A DNA stretch of 64,000 nucleotides from Lamellibrachia satsuma (GCA_033239005.1 BSQZ01000033.1:6469001-6533000), one strand, 5' to 3'. Shown: positions 40,501-55,500, counted from the stretch's first letter. Notes: generated by a model not told the origin, from the letters alone. Made by a program: numbers and translations.

Positions 40501-43500
40501 GTGCACAATGGTGCATGCATACATGAACACACGTCACACTACAAAGACATAGTTCACCAGAAGACATCCCATCATTTCACATAACATACGTTTGCATGTA
40601 GGTGCAGTGCCTGACCAGCGATACAGGAAGACAGCATCTGGTCGGTAGGCCATACATTCACGCACCGAGGAGCCTTGCCTGTTGTAGCCAGTATCACAAC
40701 CGTACCTGGCGATACTGCCAAGAGCCAGTGATGCTGACAACACAACTGTGCCATGTCCTGGCCTCTCCAGGGCTTCACACTGGGCCGCTGCAACAGTCAT
40801 GGTACGCATGAATGGGCGTCTGGGAAATCTACCTTACAACTCCCACAATAACTGGTCTGGCAAATCATGAGTGATGGAGGAAGTATGTGTGTAATATAGT
40901 CCCCTCACACCAGTGAAATGACGTGAAGAAGAAAATCATTCTTACGTAGTTAACACCAAAAATAACTAATACATCCTCATAATAAACCATTTATTGTGTG
41001 TGCAAACTAAACGATTAATAGAATATTCTCGACATTTATGCAACTGGCCTCCAGAGAAATGCAAACCAACATATCCCCTAAAGGAAGATTCACATTCTAA
41101 ATCACAGCGCATACTTTCAAGAGCTAATGAAGTCCATGATGTAAAATAACTACATAACAACACATAAACTTCTACACTTGAGTCGCCTGTTATCTCTACC
41201 ATTCATAATCAGGAAGTCTACTGCATGTCATAGCTGTGCTGTTAAACCCAGTGTGACTCCTACGGCTTTGCCAGACCACTTACATATGCACTGTGGGATG
41301 TCGCCAGACCAGCGGCCAGACACAAGACATTCCACTTGCTGTGAGTTGTTGGTCATGTAGCCATAGTTACACACAACATCAAGTCGGCTCCCAAATGTGT
41401 ACATTCCTCCTGCCTGGGGACTTGTTGATGCAAACACTGAACCATGTGTGACAGTGACAGCAGGACAGAGAACAGCTGAAATATACAGTTCACAATGTGT
41501 GTAACGTGTGTCAAAATATAAGCAAAGTTAAAATTGTCAAACATCAATATGGAATGTTTTTGAAAATGCAAAAGCATTGTTTAAATAAAAGCTAAAACTG
41601 CACAATCTGTCAACCGACTGACCGACCGACCGACCGACTTCATGTCTGTCTGTCTGTCTGTCTGTATACATATAGCAGCAATACATTTTCTAAAATACAA
41701 ATTTATTTTTAATATTTCATAAAAAACACATCAACAGCAGATGTTCCTCTTCACTTAGTTGTATAAACTAAATATTTATGTTCAGATAATTTTACTGTGT
41801 AATTAGACAGAATCAGACAAATTACAGATAGTAAAAAAGACACGGAGCAAACTTACGGACACAAGAGTGATTGGCAATAAGGGTGGTGTGTTCACCCTCA
41901 AACAGGATGTATCCAGGAGGGCAGGAACATAAGTAAGCACCCTCCGTGTTATTACAAAACTTCTCACAGCCACTGGTTCCCAGTGAACACTCGTCTATAT
42001 CTACAACAGGAGACATCCATAAACTTAATTTAAAACTATCGCAACTTCACTAGGAAGCATTCATATTTGCCATTAAAGTGCACACAATGGCATCACCGTT
42101 TATTTAGACAGCTGAACAAACTAATCCAGTGCTAACCAAACAAAGTCTTGTAAGATTTGCCAGCTGTTAAATTTTTTTTACACAAACTCACTTAACTTTC
42201 CATATACAAAATATTAAGTTTTGTGAATAATTACCCATACTAATCTGCATGAAGCACAATTTCAACTCACAAATAAACAGCTGACTCGTCAATTGCAACC
42301 AACCAACCAACCAACCTACCTTCACAGCCATGTCGACTCCCGTCTGTGGATGTGTATCCAGGTAGACAGTCACACCTGTAGTTACCTGGCAGGTTGACAC
42401 AGGTGTGCTTCCCACATACGCTGGACAGACATTCATTAATATCTGCAAGGTATGACGACGTAATGTAACTGGATGATTTGGAAATGGAACAATGAAAATA
42501 TGCAGAAATGTTACATGAATATAAATAAAACCATAAATGCTAATTACATAGATAGCCAACTAGCAACATTTGTATCAGTTGCATTGTTTTGTTATGTTGT
42601 CCTATGTCAACTGTACATGCTTCTTTTGCATTTGTTAAACATGCAAACAATGTCGGGTTACAATTACTGGAAGTAAAGATACCATAATAACAGGCACACA
42701 TTTTCAACAGAGAATCTGCTACCCAGGTATACAATTATCTGTGATAAAACTAATTTTGTTTTGCAATATATAAAAATATCATGACGCTCCCAAGAAGTAT
42801 CTTGGAAAAGAAACCAGAACACCTTATTAAAAGGACAACCATGATGGTAATAATACTATTAATTATAATACGTACAGCTATTTTGTGAATGCTATGTCCA
42901 CTAGAACACATCCAAGTCCCAGCTCATAGCCACTGTCATATATTTACCTGTACAGTCCAGACTGTCATTCCAGTGGCCAGTGGCCAGGCATCTTACATCA
43001 TATATGTGTTCATAGCCAGCATCACAGATGACTGTCACCTCAACACCATACGCAACTGGGTTGACGTCATTTAGCGAACCATGTGAAATAGTTGCTGGCA
43101 CAGCACACGTGACCACTAAACAAAGGCAAAAGAACTGCATCAAAGCAAAATATCTATCATTATTGTTAAATTGAGCAAGGGTTGAACTAATTCAATTTGT
43201 TAAAAAAAATTATTGAAACATAGAGTTACACTTATCATAAAAAAAATGTCAAAACCACTGAATATATTAAAGGCTGATTATGAATTAGTACATTTGCAAG
43301 TTTGAATAAAACATATCATTACAAACTTGTATATATATGCTGATGAATTATCATCAACTTATCAAAATATATTTATTGCGGCGATTGTGACAGTAGATTT
43401 TGTTTTTTAAAATGGTGTTCGCATTGAAGGGGTGGCTCCAGTTGCTGTGACATTGAATGTTTTAATGGGAGTTTCTCGGACAGTAACAATGATTAAATAA

Positions 43501-46500
43501 GTATGTGTGGGTGTCATCAGTTGCAAGTGTGTAAAGGAGACAAACCTTTACAGGAGGGCGGTGCTGCCGACCAGTTGCCATGCTCTGTACAGAACAGGTC
43601 ACTGTCTCCGTCAATGTCATAGCCAGTGTCACAACTAAACCTTGCCAGCGTCCCCAACACAGGCTGGCCACCACTGATCAACACATTCCCATTGCTGGGA
43701 CTGCTGACTGCAGGGCAGGTGACCACTGCAAGTAGAACATGAGTGGTACTGGTTAACATCATGCAGAACATTACTTGAAACACAACCAGGGTGAGAAATA
43801 TCATGTTGTCATTGACCCTTGATTGTCACTTTGAGTGTCATCATGTATTCTAAGAAGATATGTTCTTATATAGCACAGTATCGAGGTCCACTTCATAACA
43901 TGGAAGATCAATATTTAACTCAGCCACACTGTAAGTACTGCACAAAAGTTATGCATCAACATAATTTTATGAAGGGGGAAGATTTATATGAGTTCATCAA
44001 ATGTGGCGTGAAGCAACACAGCGGTTGGAGTATCAAACTCTTAATCGAAAGGACCAGGGTTGGAATCCACCGGATATCTATTTGAAGCTTGGGCTGTTTC
44101 GTTCACCCCCATATTGCTTGTCTCTTGGATGAGACACTAAAAGCAGTTAGTCCCTTCTACATGGTGTCTTTGCCAGGGGAAGTAAAAGACCCCACGTAAA
44201 TGTGTAACCTGCTGTGGACTCACAGAACTGGTAATCAATATCTATAAAATTCACTAACATATAAATACTCTGCTGCTCTGTGGGAAGGTGGGTTGAACAC
44301 TTACATGAGCAGTGTGAGTGTGGGTCCAGCACTTACATGATCAGTATGAGTGTGGGTCTAACACTTACATGAGCAGTGGGGTAGTGGGTCCAACACTTAC
44401 ATGAGCAGTGTGAGTGTGGGTCTAACACTTACATGATCAGTATGAGTGTGGGTCTAACACTTACATGAGCAGTGGGGTAGTGGGTCCAACACTTACATGA
44501 GCAGTGGGTCCAACACTTACATGAGCAGTGTGAGTGTGGGTCCAGCACTTACATGATCAGTATGAGTGTGGGTCTAACACTTGCATGAGCAGTGGGGTAG
44601 TGGGTCCAACACTTACATGATCAGTATGAGTGTGGGTCTAACACTTACATGAGCAGTGGGGTAGTGGGTCCAACACTTACATGAGCAGTGGGTCCAACAC
44701 TTACATGAGCAGTGTGAGTGTGGGTCCAGCACTTACATGATCAGTATGAGTGTGGGTCTAACACTTGCATGAGCAGTGGGTCCAACACTTACATGAGCAA
44801 TGTGAGTGTGGGTCCAACACTTACATGAGCAGTGGGGTAGTGGGTCCAACACTTACATGAGCAGTGTGAGTGTGGGTCCAACACTTACATGATCAGTATG
44901 AGTGTGGGTCCAACACTTACATGAGCAGTGGGGGAGCGGTCCAACACTTACATGAGCAGTGGGGTAGTGGGGACCAACAAGGCACACCATTGCAGAGTCC
45001 ACACACAGTGGTGTTTGTAGCCAACATGTGGTATCCCATCCTGCATCTGAATGTCACAACGGCACTGAATCCTAACCCTGTGTGTGTCAGCTTGATGCCA
45101 TGCGTCACCAGGGCATTGGTGGGAAATGGGCATCGTATCGCTGAAACAGCCCACTAGCTTACTGTGCAGTGTGTACAATCGACATACAAGCCTTAAGCAG
45201 AATAAACAAAGGCTAGGGTCCACATAGATGAACTGTAAGATTTTCAATAAACAATTGGTTTCCTTATCTGGAGTTATTGCTCTGGATGACAATGTTCTTA
45301 AATTTAACATGAATTTGCACAGAAACAAGAATCTAGATATGAGTATTCCATTCTAGTTAATAAAGTCATTGCTTTGGTTTTTGGTTATTACTACATAATA
45401 TTCCACAAAACCTCAGTAATATTAGTGTTAAGTCAGCAAGAAAACAGAAGTTTTACTTATTCTACAAGAATCACAGGAATAGATTCAGAGTAAGTCTAGC
45501 CCAGTCTGACATTACTTACGTGCGCAGAACGGTGCCCAGGTGAGCCATCTGCCCTTAGGACCACACACTCTTCGGGCAGTTCCCTTCAAGCGATAGCCAG
45601 CCTTACATCCATACAGAACACTGTCTCGGAATGGCATGGGTTGATCTGAATCAACTGTGGCATGTTTGCGCAATGGTAACACTGAGGGACAATCTGAAAC
45701 ATATTTAAAATAAATAAATGAATGAATGTCCTTGATCTCGCTTCAGACTCTTCAAATAACCTATTTCTGCATGTACCATTTTCTACTGCTTTGTTATTGT
45801 ATATATTGATACGTTAACAACAAAATAACTGTCAGTGTGAAATATAAAATGGAGCTCTTGATTTCATGCATAAAAGATGTAGAATAAGATATTTATGTTA
45901 TAACATTTTACAGCAATTTTTCTTCACTGTCTAAGTGATACCTAAATATTAACATATATCATCTCTTTGGCTTTCTGAAACAAGAAATCAATCATCTAAT
46001 GAATAAAACAAACATAATAAAACATGAATAAACTACAAATTCAAGAAGACATAAACTATGCATGCTTGTTCAATGTTCATGTTTATATTCACACATGGTG
46101 AAGTGACACTATAAACAACACTACTACTACTACTGACCCCAGGAGAATGTAGCTGACCAGCCGCGAAACTGTTGAAGAGGATCTGTGGTAAATCTGATGT
46201 GAAACTTTCCATCGACAGTCCTGAAAGGCCCTGGCCGAATACGTCCAGAAAATGTGCCCAGTAAGCCTTCTGCATTGGTAGATGTATTAAACACCTGCAT
46301 GGATAAAACACGTTAGACAGGCCCAATGTGTAGTAGATATAACTGTTATTGTGATTGATGTGTAAAAGAGAAGAGCCATTGTAGACTATGATAATTGATG
46401 AGTACATTTACATCTCAGAGTACAATTATTCTGTGTAATAACAGTTATTCTGTGTAATAACAGAAATAGAATAACAGCTGTACACAACATATAGTGCCAT

Positions 46501-49500
46501 ATACACATGATTCTGTTTGCTGGTTAGATCAGTAAAATAGGTGTGGAAGTGTTTTGTTTTCATAAACATATCTTGAAGCATAGTCTCACTTACTGTGCCC
46601 AATAGATCGTAAGTTTTAGAAAAGCAAATGCAGGAGATTTATACGTAAATCGGAGGGGCTCGGAATATCGGAGAGTTGTACATAAATTGGAGGGGCTTGG
46701 GATATCAGACAATTGTATGTAAATTGAAGGGTCTCTGGGTATCAGAGAATTGAACGTAAATTGGAGGGTCTCAGAGAAATGTACGTAAATTGGAGGGTCT
46801 CAGGGTATCAGAGAATTGTGCATAAATCAGAGTATTTCACATCCTCACCACTCATAAAAATGACCACCATATCAGCTTTAGTTCCAACTACACTGCATAT
46901 GTACTATTAAATGGTACACTTGCATGTTAATAAACAATATTTGAATTTGATATGCACATGTGGGCGATAATGGGGGAATGTTCTTCTAATGTGTATAAAC
47001 TATAAATAACTTCAACAGACAAAACACAAGGATACTGTTCAGTTAAGTACAAAACTTGATTGAACTAACCCTTGCTGTTGTTGTGGGTGCGAGTAAAGGG
47101 AGGGACTGTTGTTGTGGGTGCGAGTAAAGGGAGGGACTGTTGTTGTGGGTGCGAGTAAAGGGAGGGACTGTTGTTGTGGGTGCGAGTAAAGGGAGGGACT
47201 GTTGTTGTGGGTGCGAGTAAAGGGAGGGACTGTTGTTGTGGGTGCGAGTAAAGGGAGGGACTGTTGTTGTGGGTGCGAGTAAAGGGAGGGACTGTTGTTG
47301 TGGGTGCGAGTAAAGGGAGGGACTGTTGTTGTGGGTGCGAGTAAAGGGAGGGACTGTTGTTGTGGGTGCGAGTAAAGGGAGGGATTGACGATCTTTTGTT
47401 AGGCCACACAAAAATATTTTTGGTTTCATCAGAAATCTGGGAGATTTGTTCTCCCATCCAGGATACATTTCTGGGAGTGTCCTGGCGAATCCGGGAGACT
47501 TAACATGTTTGTGTGCCTATCAGTAATATTTCTAATATGTCAGGTTAGATCAGAAAAGGAAGAAACAGAACAAAGCCATTGTCAACTCAGTACCAGGTTC
47601 AGTGCCTTCAGAACAAGGCAGGTACTGTCTATTTAGTTTATTAAAGTATATGTACTATTCCTAGTAAACCATACCACCAATCCATCAACATAACAATCCA
47701 TCAACATAACAATCTACCTAACAAAAAACAAAGTAAGTGTGCAAACTATGACAACAATTTACACTGCCATAAACACACTGAAAAGCATATCAGAACCAAA
47801 CATTCCTATTTTGTCAATGATTTCAAAGCAAGAAAGGTTTCTGTTAAAGAATGTATTGTCAGACAAGTGGCTGAAACTCTAGTTTCAGCATGAATAAAAT
47901 GTATTATGTATGGAGTTTACACATCTGACCCTATTAAATAATAATATCCATAACGGAATTTGTAATGGCTGAAATTGCTTTTGCACACCGCCATTACTAC
48001 AGTGCAGATTTGGGAAACAGTCTCAGTACGTTTTGACCATCACAGGTTGACTTGCATGAACTTACCTTAACTGTGTCGAATGTGTCTTCAGTCCTGAAGT
48101 GCTCAAAAACTAAAGTCAGAGGTCTTTTGTGGGAATCAATGATGGTCCATGCGCATGAAACATCGCTGGGGTATTTCGTTACACCAAAGCCAGGCGACTG
48201 AATCTGTCCATACCCCTGCCTGAGGGTAACATGGCACCCTGTTGTGACAACAACTGACATTTAAGCAATGGCAATTTGTGCTGCCAAACACATATCTATC
48301 ACTACTTATACCTACAACTTAGACACAGGATATTTTTTTTCAAACCACCAAAACTAATTTAAATTTAGCTTCCAAAATTTTAGCAGTCAACAATCTTAGT
48401 TTTTTTATTAGGAAGGTGAGGTGCCTGTACCAATCAGAAATATATATATAAAAAATCTCTATTTGTTTATCATACCACAAAATATGAACTTTTTATGAAA
48501 ATTACAAAGCCAGTTTTAAATTGTAGGTAATCCAAGTTACAACTAAATGATACTGAGTTTTATTTATAGAAAAACCTCACTGCATGTACCTGAAAAATAT
48601 GCGATTCTAAATCCTCTTCCATCAAATTGGAATGCTCCAGAATAAAACATCAGTTTCATGTATGGCCCTGTGGACATCACTACAGGACGTGGTTGCTTGC
48701 TGTTCAACTTGAGAAGCCTCCTGTCTGATGAAGACCTCCCGTCATGCAGTCTCACATAATCCTGGTTACTTTGTAGGTCAAGAACAATAAACTAGTGGCA
48801 AGAAAAAGAACAGAAACATTCACAAAAGGCCATAAATAAGCAAGTGGTTACGGGGAACAAATTTATGTGGCCAACAATGAAATTACACAGTGATATAATA
48901 TTGATACTGCTAATTAACCACAATGTACACTTTCTGTATTATTTTAAAATCACATCAGACTGAGTCTTTGTATTACATGGGAGAGGGAGAAAAATGGAGA
49001 CTGAGATGGGGAGTGGGAGAGAGGAGATGGAGGGAGAGAGGGGGGTGGGGAGGGGCTAGGTGAGTGGGAAGGGAATGGGGAAGGGGAGGGGAAATGGGAG
49101 GGGGATCAACCTATAGTTTGCATACCTGCACAGTAATGATGCTGTTTCTTGATGGAGCTGTGATGGTCCATGTACACCTGGTGAACTCATCATATCCATT
49201 TGGGTATCCGAGTGAGTTGATGTACTGTGGTGAGGATGTGGCTCTCAGTACACCACCACAGGTTGCTGCAACTGTACACACAGGGCATTGATTGGCAGTT
49301 GATGTTAAAGTATTATTTGTATGTGTACACTAATGTATATATGCATGCACACAAGCAAGCTTATATGCTGGTGTACATTTGTGCATGCATGTTTGTATGT
49401 GTACCTGTGTCTGTTTGTTTGTAACATAGCCCCAAAACAGGAGAACAACCCAATTTCATAGATAGGTTTGTATCTGTGCGTGTGCATGCATGCGTGTGTA

Positions 49501-52500
49501 GATGTATGTGTGCATACACAGGTATACACTGAATAGCCAATGTGGCAATAAAAAGACATGCAATATAAATCATCATGGTTAAAACACTCAACTCGTCCAC
49601 TTTAAAACCATTTACTGTGAATTCTTGCAACACCCTACTCTAAGTTAACACCTCTTTGTGAGTTTACAACAGTGATAGAAAAATGTGAGATTTTTTTAAG
49701 CATGTAAGTTTACATTAACTAGTTTTCCAGGACACACCTCATATTGTAAAGACATAAAGACGCAGTTTAGATGTTTTGCATATGGCTGATGTATAATTAT
49801 TATGTGTCAAAACTAATTTTTTTTATTCAGCTCTCATAAGATGCCCTTTACTAAAACCGTGTAAAAACCAACACAACACCAAGCCAAGCCAGGGACTCGG
49901 GTATAAGAAATCTATCAATTATAATGCGCTCCAGAAAATGTTGCACATGCTCTATAACAAGGTCACACATTATGACAAATGTATTTCATTACAACTGTGA
50001 GAGAAACTCGAAAAGAAAACTACTCCATGTATAATACACAAACCTCATGATTTATTCATGAAAAGAAGTAAAAATGAGTACAATTTTCAAGACGTCACGA
50101 ACAACCAAGTATTAAGCAAAAACAACCAGAGAAATATTTCACAATGTGGGACTGAAAAAGTTCAGAGAACTATACAAATTTACCGTCTGAATGGCATGGC
50201 ACATGGGAATTTTTAGATACACAACATTCACCAGTAAATATTAAGACCATAAATAAATTATGAAAATATAGAATAAAAACAGTCTTGTCTGTTATTCTGG
50301 ACCAAAAATAATGTCATTCCTGCGGGACGCAATCAATCACTGGAGGGTTTCACCATACTGGTTGCATACTGATCTGGATTGATGAAGGGAATAAAAAACA
50401 AAGATTTGTGCCTTATTGGGGGACACTACATTCACCATGAACGGATACCATGGGATACAGGTAAATGTCTTCCAATATCTCACAAAGTCAACGTTCAACA
50501 CAAATTAGTGCATTAATTAAATTTGTGGACAATACAAAGCAGTTTTCAATCTGCTAAGTCCATGGGCACATTTCATGGTATTGTGTCTAAGCAGAAGTCG
50601 ACAAAAAGAAACGACCATAAATCCAAATAAATATTTTTACTAATTCTGTAATGAAAAGTGTGGTGGCAACACCTAGCGAATGACACATTTTGGCATGTTG
50701 TGCAATATATCAATAAGATAAATATTAGCATCAATAGTGTGGGGTTTGGCCACTTGCCAGCCTAACACAATCGTTGTAGTGAGAAGCACGTGAAAACTTA
50801 ATGAACATAGAAATATGGAAATGCTGACACCACAATTACATTTTATGACAAATTGACAAACCAAAACTGCCTTGTCCATTCTAAGCATGACCGCAAAATG
50901 ACACCACTTGATTTTCTGCTGCCCACACATACTGCCTATAGATCAATCAATGATGATTTCACGACACTCTGCATACTGATAGGTCATGATCACTCCCAAT
51001 AGGTATGGCTAAAACAAGGACAGAAACCACCTATTCATCTTCACCGTGAGGTGAACAAGGCATATTCAAGCAAATGAGTTTCCTCCAAAATGACTGTCCC
51101 AGTCACCATACAATTTACCATAACATATTATAAAAGCAGGCATGAAGATGGTGCTTACAGGCTTTGATGGGAGTTTGAGCACAATTACAGTAGATAATGT
51201 ACAATACATTATTTACAACAAGTAACTTTGTAAAGTAGTCTGAAATATACACAAAATAACATCAAGCATCAAGCTTCCACCAGACTGGAACTTAGAGGAC
51301 AAAATAATAGTCATATATTTTAAAAGGAAACTAAAAAATATATAACTTAAAGGTGCCTCATCAATTTGAGTTTTTTGCTGATTTCAAATTAATTTTTTGC
51401 CAAAAACTCAAACCTACCTAGTATCCACTACGACACCTCTTTTATAAAAAATAAACAGCGAAAAAAGTAAAATTGCTGGGTGTGTAGTAGTCTGCTAGCT
51501 GTCATGCCTGTGATACAATGGATGAATTAAAATCACCCACCCACACAGTCGCCCTACTGAAGGTTCAAATTATTTACTATTGTTAATGTTGTGAAAGAAC
51601 CTTTGAACTGCCTGTTCCCATTCTGTGCTGAGTGTGCCCCTGTCAGGCTAGCTCTGAGGTGTCACTGAAAGGAAGCCCATAAGGTATGTTGATTACCCTT
51701 AGTGGAAGAGACAGACAGAAAAGATTTTAATCTTGCTGCATTAATATAAATATATTGTTTTTACTAGCAATCCTTTATAGAATGTTGGCCACTACATAAA
51801 CGTTTACTTTGTATCTACCTAGAAGTAGTAAATAGGTGAATGTCTAGCAACATACACCATTATATCATGACTCGGAAGAAATCTGGCAATCAAAATATAG
51901 TGCAAAAATTTGAATTTCCATATAGCTATATTTTAACTCTCATTAGCCATGCCAATTGTATCATCTTAGCTAAATATCACACTGTGGATAATGGCTACAG
52001 TTACCAAATTCTTCTAAAATAATGTTCAACAGCATAATTGCTTACTGCTTCACAGTAAATTTCTATGAGAAAATGTTTGCATTTTTTCTGCAAAGTTGTA
52101 TCCCATTCATTACAATTTTCTGACTAAACCATGCATGTTCTGTGTTACCAAGTTTGTAAGTTTAGCACTTGCTGTGTTTCTTACCATTCATCAATCAATC
52201 TTATGGAGAAAAGTCCCCTCAATCATTCAGCCATAGTTTTTCAACAGAAAAGTCACCTGCTGTGTGAGCTATGCTGCTGTGTGAACTTGAATTCTATGAT
52301 GTGTTGTGCATGCTACAAGTTAGTATATCTGGGAAATGTGGGTGCCACTGTATGTGGCAAGTCAGTAAATCCTGCAACACTCTTGTTGTCATAAAGCAGC
52401 ACCTAATTACTGGTGATGGAGCATTTGCTAGCTGTTAGATATCCCCACACTTCCAGGGACAACCATATCCAATTTTTAAAGCTGAGTCTATGTTTGATAG

Positions 52501-55500
52501 AGCCAGGAAATTTGCACCTTGCCACAGGGATAAATAAAGTTATGAAAATGAAATGACACATTTAATCAACAGTGGCAGCTGGACGTCATTCTTATTTAAC
52601 ATCAAGATTAACTCTAAATAATGCATCTTACAGTTTTATAGACACATTCAGAACAAGGAACACAGATAAACAAGTTTCATGTCAGTTACCATAACATTTA
52701 ACAATAACTATAATATATTACCTGCTTTCCATTTGATCACAAAGCCTAGGCGTTGGTCACTGTAGTCTGAGACAAACCGAATTAGTATCCGATTTGACCT
52801 TGACAGACGTGTTGCTGGAGTCCTATGACCTGTGAATTTACCCAGCAGCGCCGACCTCTTTGGTACACTGCCTTCATATATATACACATTATCAAAGTAG
52901 TGTTCTGTGTTGAATGTGGGGAACTGAAATAAATACAGACACAAAATATATAACTTCCACAAACACATCCTCACACCTGCTTATCAAACAAATTAAAGAC
53001 CATGTTTGTCTAAAAGTAATGCTCCCAAGTGACTACGGTACACTGTGAAAGCAGGTCTTCCACAGCTTATTGAAACAAGGTTACACAAAGTACATAGCTG
53101 TTTTGACAGTGTATATATGGACTGAGATACCAACCACAATTAATGTAACCATATCCTGTCTAAATACAGTAGTCTTAAATTAGAGCCAATGTCAATCAAA
53201 CAGGTAACAAACAGGTTTGGTCTACCACGCTGGTCACAGGCTGGTCTTGCAACTTAAATAACAACAACCACCCTCTTAGCCTGATAGTGTACATGCATGC
53301 TTACATATCAGCTATTTTTATAATGCTATCTTGATCTATGCTTCTAAGAGAAGTAAAAAAAGCCAACACATTACCCAACTGACCAAATATCAAGTCAAGC
53401 TATCCAGAAGCTGACTACTGTTGGGCATATAAATGTGAGCCTAAATATCTCCTTTTCATAGATGATGTTCATGTAGACTTTTACAGCTTATTTATGAGTA
53501 AACATCATGGACATTTTCACAGGATTACATAGGCTCCCTGGATGGTAAACTGGCGTTTACTGATCGTCCATAAAGAATATAATATTGTGGTTCCTTGGTC
53601 ACCCGCTTGACACTTGGCTTTGATAGAGGTGCAACAGTGTCACCTGGAAGCCACTCAAGTAAATGGTGTCAAGTAAATCACCAACTACATTATTTAACAT
53701 TACAGTCTTATGACAGTAGGCCTCAAAAGTGGAATAATTATAAAGATAACAGTTATCAAAATATTTTAGTATCTGTCACTCCCAACAGCAAAGCAGTAAC
53801 AAAGCATTTACCAAACATCTTCCAGTTATTTGCAAAAAGTTAGTCAGACATATTCTCCAGCAACATTTCAATGAATGCTATGAAATTTTACAGAATAAGT
53901 TGGCATACCGTATTCGTCTTATTAATTGCACAGCACATTTGGCAATTTTTTTTAGATGCAGAAAAAGTCACAAATTGTATTATTTACCAAAATCTGTGTA
54001 AAAAGAAATTATGAAAAAAATTTCTGCCAGGAGGCACAACTGTTTTTTTATTAATCCACCAGATGGCACCATGGTTAGCACCACAACAAAAGTATGTAAA
54101 TGATGTCCTTTGAGACCTGTGTATTGCTCTGAGTTGGAAACTTATACATCTTAGACAAATATCTGCGGTTACCATGTATTTAAAACTAAGTATGAGTGAA
54201 ACATTGGAGAAAAGTTAGCAGTGGCAAACGTTCAGCGTGACAGATGTTCAGTATCTTTTTCTAAAACTTAGTCAACGACTGACTGTCACGCAGCCATTGA
54301 GACAGTTATAATAAACCATGTGCTCTGTGTAGGACAGCGAAAATTTGGGCAGGACACATCAAGACTCAACTCAGACTGTCAAGATGTTCAATGAAGAGAC
54401 AGGGTTGGTGCTACCAGCCTTTTATACATTTACATGTGGTCAAAAATATACCAGAGCTGGCATAGGTGGAACCTCCGGTTGTTCTCACTTCACTACTTCT
54501 GTCGTCATTGAACCTCAACAAAAATGGGGGTGTACGTTTATTAGAGCATGTACACTTAACAGGACGAATATGGTAAGCAGGTGCCATGTTTTTTAGATGA
54601 AAACAGAATTTAAAAAATTGTATATTGCATATTTATGGACAATATTCTTAATCTTTTTTTGACAAGTCTTGCCTTTTATTTACAATGGTCATATTACATT
54701 TTTTAAAGACTTTTTGTGCAAACTTTATCTAGTTTTACCTCTATGGGAATCTCTAAGGATGAACAAGCTAAACACGAATTAATAGGGGAATAAAGATACA
54801 ACATGATGCCAGATACTGGTCTTTTGGAACATTCTACTGAATCACAATGTCAGTGCTGGTAAACAGTAGGTCTCCAACAGTAGAGGTGGAGCATCAACAT
54901 AGACCAGCCATTTAACATGGTCGGCCATGCATGTGATTGGGAGTGCCTTTTCAACATCGCTTAAACGCATTCATTCTGCTTACAGTTACCTTGTCTCACT
55001 TGCAAAGCTGCTTCAGCAGTTAGAAAACTTCACTGTCCACATCCAGGTTTTATGCCTACAATCTAACACCTTTTCTTCCATTTTCATACTGTCAATCAAG
55101 CTGACAAAATGTGGTCTAAATAATGTTTAAAAAGCAGAGTGTTTGCTGTGCACAAGTATCAAAGCTTGCAAGATGAAATAATAAAAACAACTGGATTAAT
55201 GAGGTGGGGATGAAAATAATAAGACCCTATGAAGTGGCAGTTGTTGGGAGAGGCCTCTTCTGCCCAGTAAATTGGGACAGCCAATGAAGCATAGCTGGAG
55301 AAGATTACATTCCAAATTGCCTTGTTTAAATGTGCTGCCATGTTTCTGCTGATAAACTGTGGAACAATTAATACATAAGTCTACTGTTCACTCACAGCTT
55401 CTATTACTGCCAAGTACTAGTGTAGTCAGTGGAAAGATTACACAGATTTCCAACAACAGGCAATGAATGAGGCTTGAACCCATGACCTTCTGCATGGGTC

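Noticed and set aside
44005..44100. Functional tRNA-Lys gene
   Set aside because: A and B boxes are diverged, the acceptor stem does not pair, and it continues into a SINE body.
47043..47468. Minus-strand frames of 130-141 codons rich in Pro, Leu and Thr
   Set aside because: Artefacts of the 31-bp array; they lie in the CUB3 intron and join no exon.
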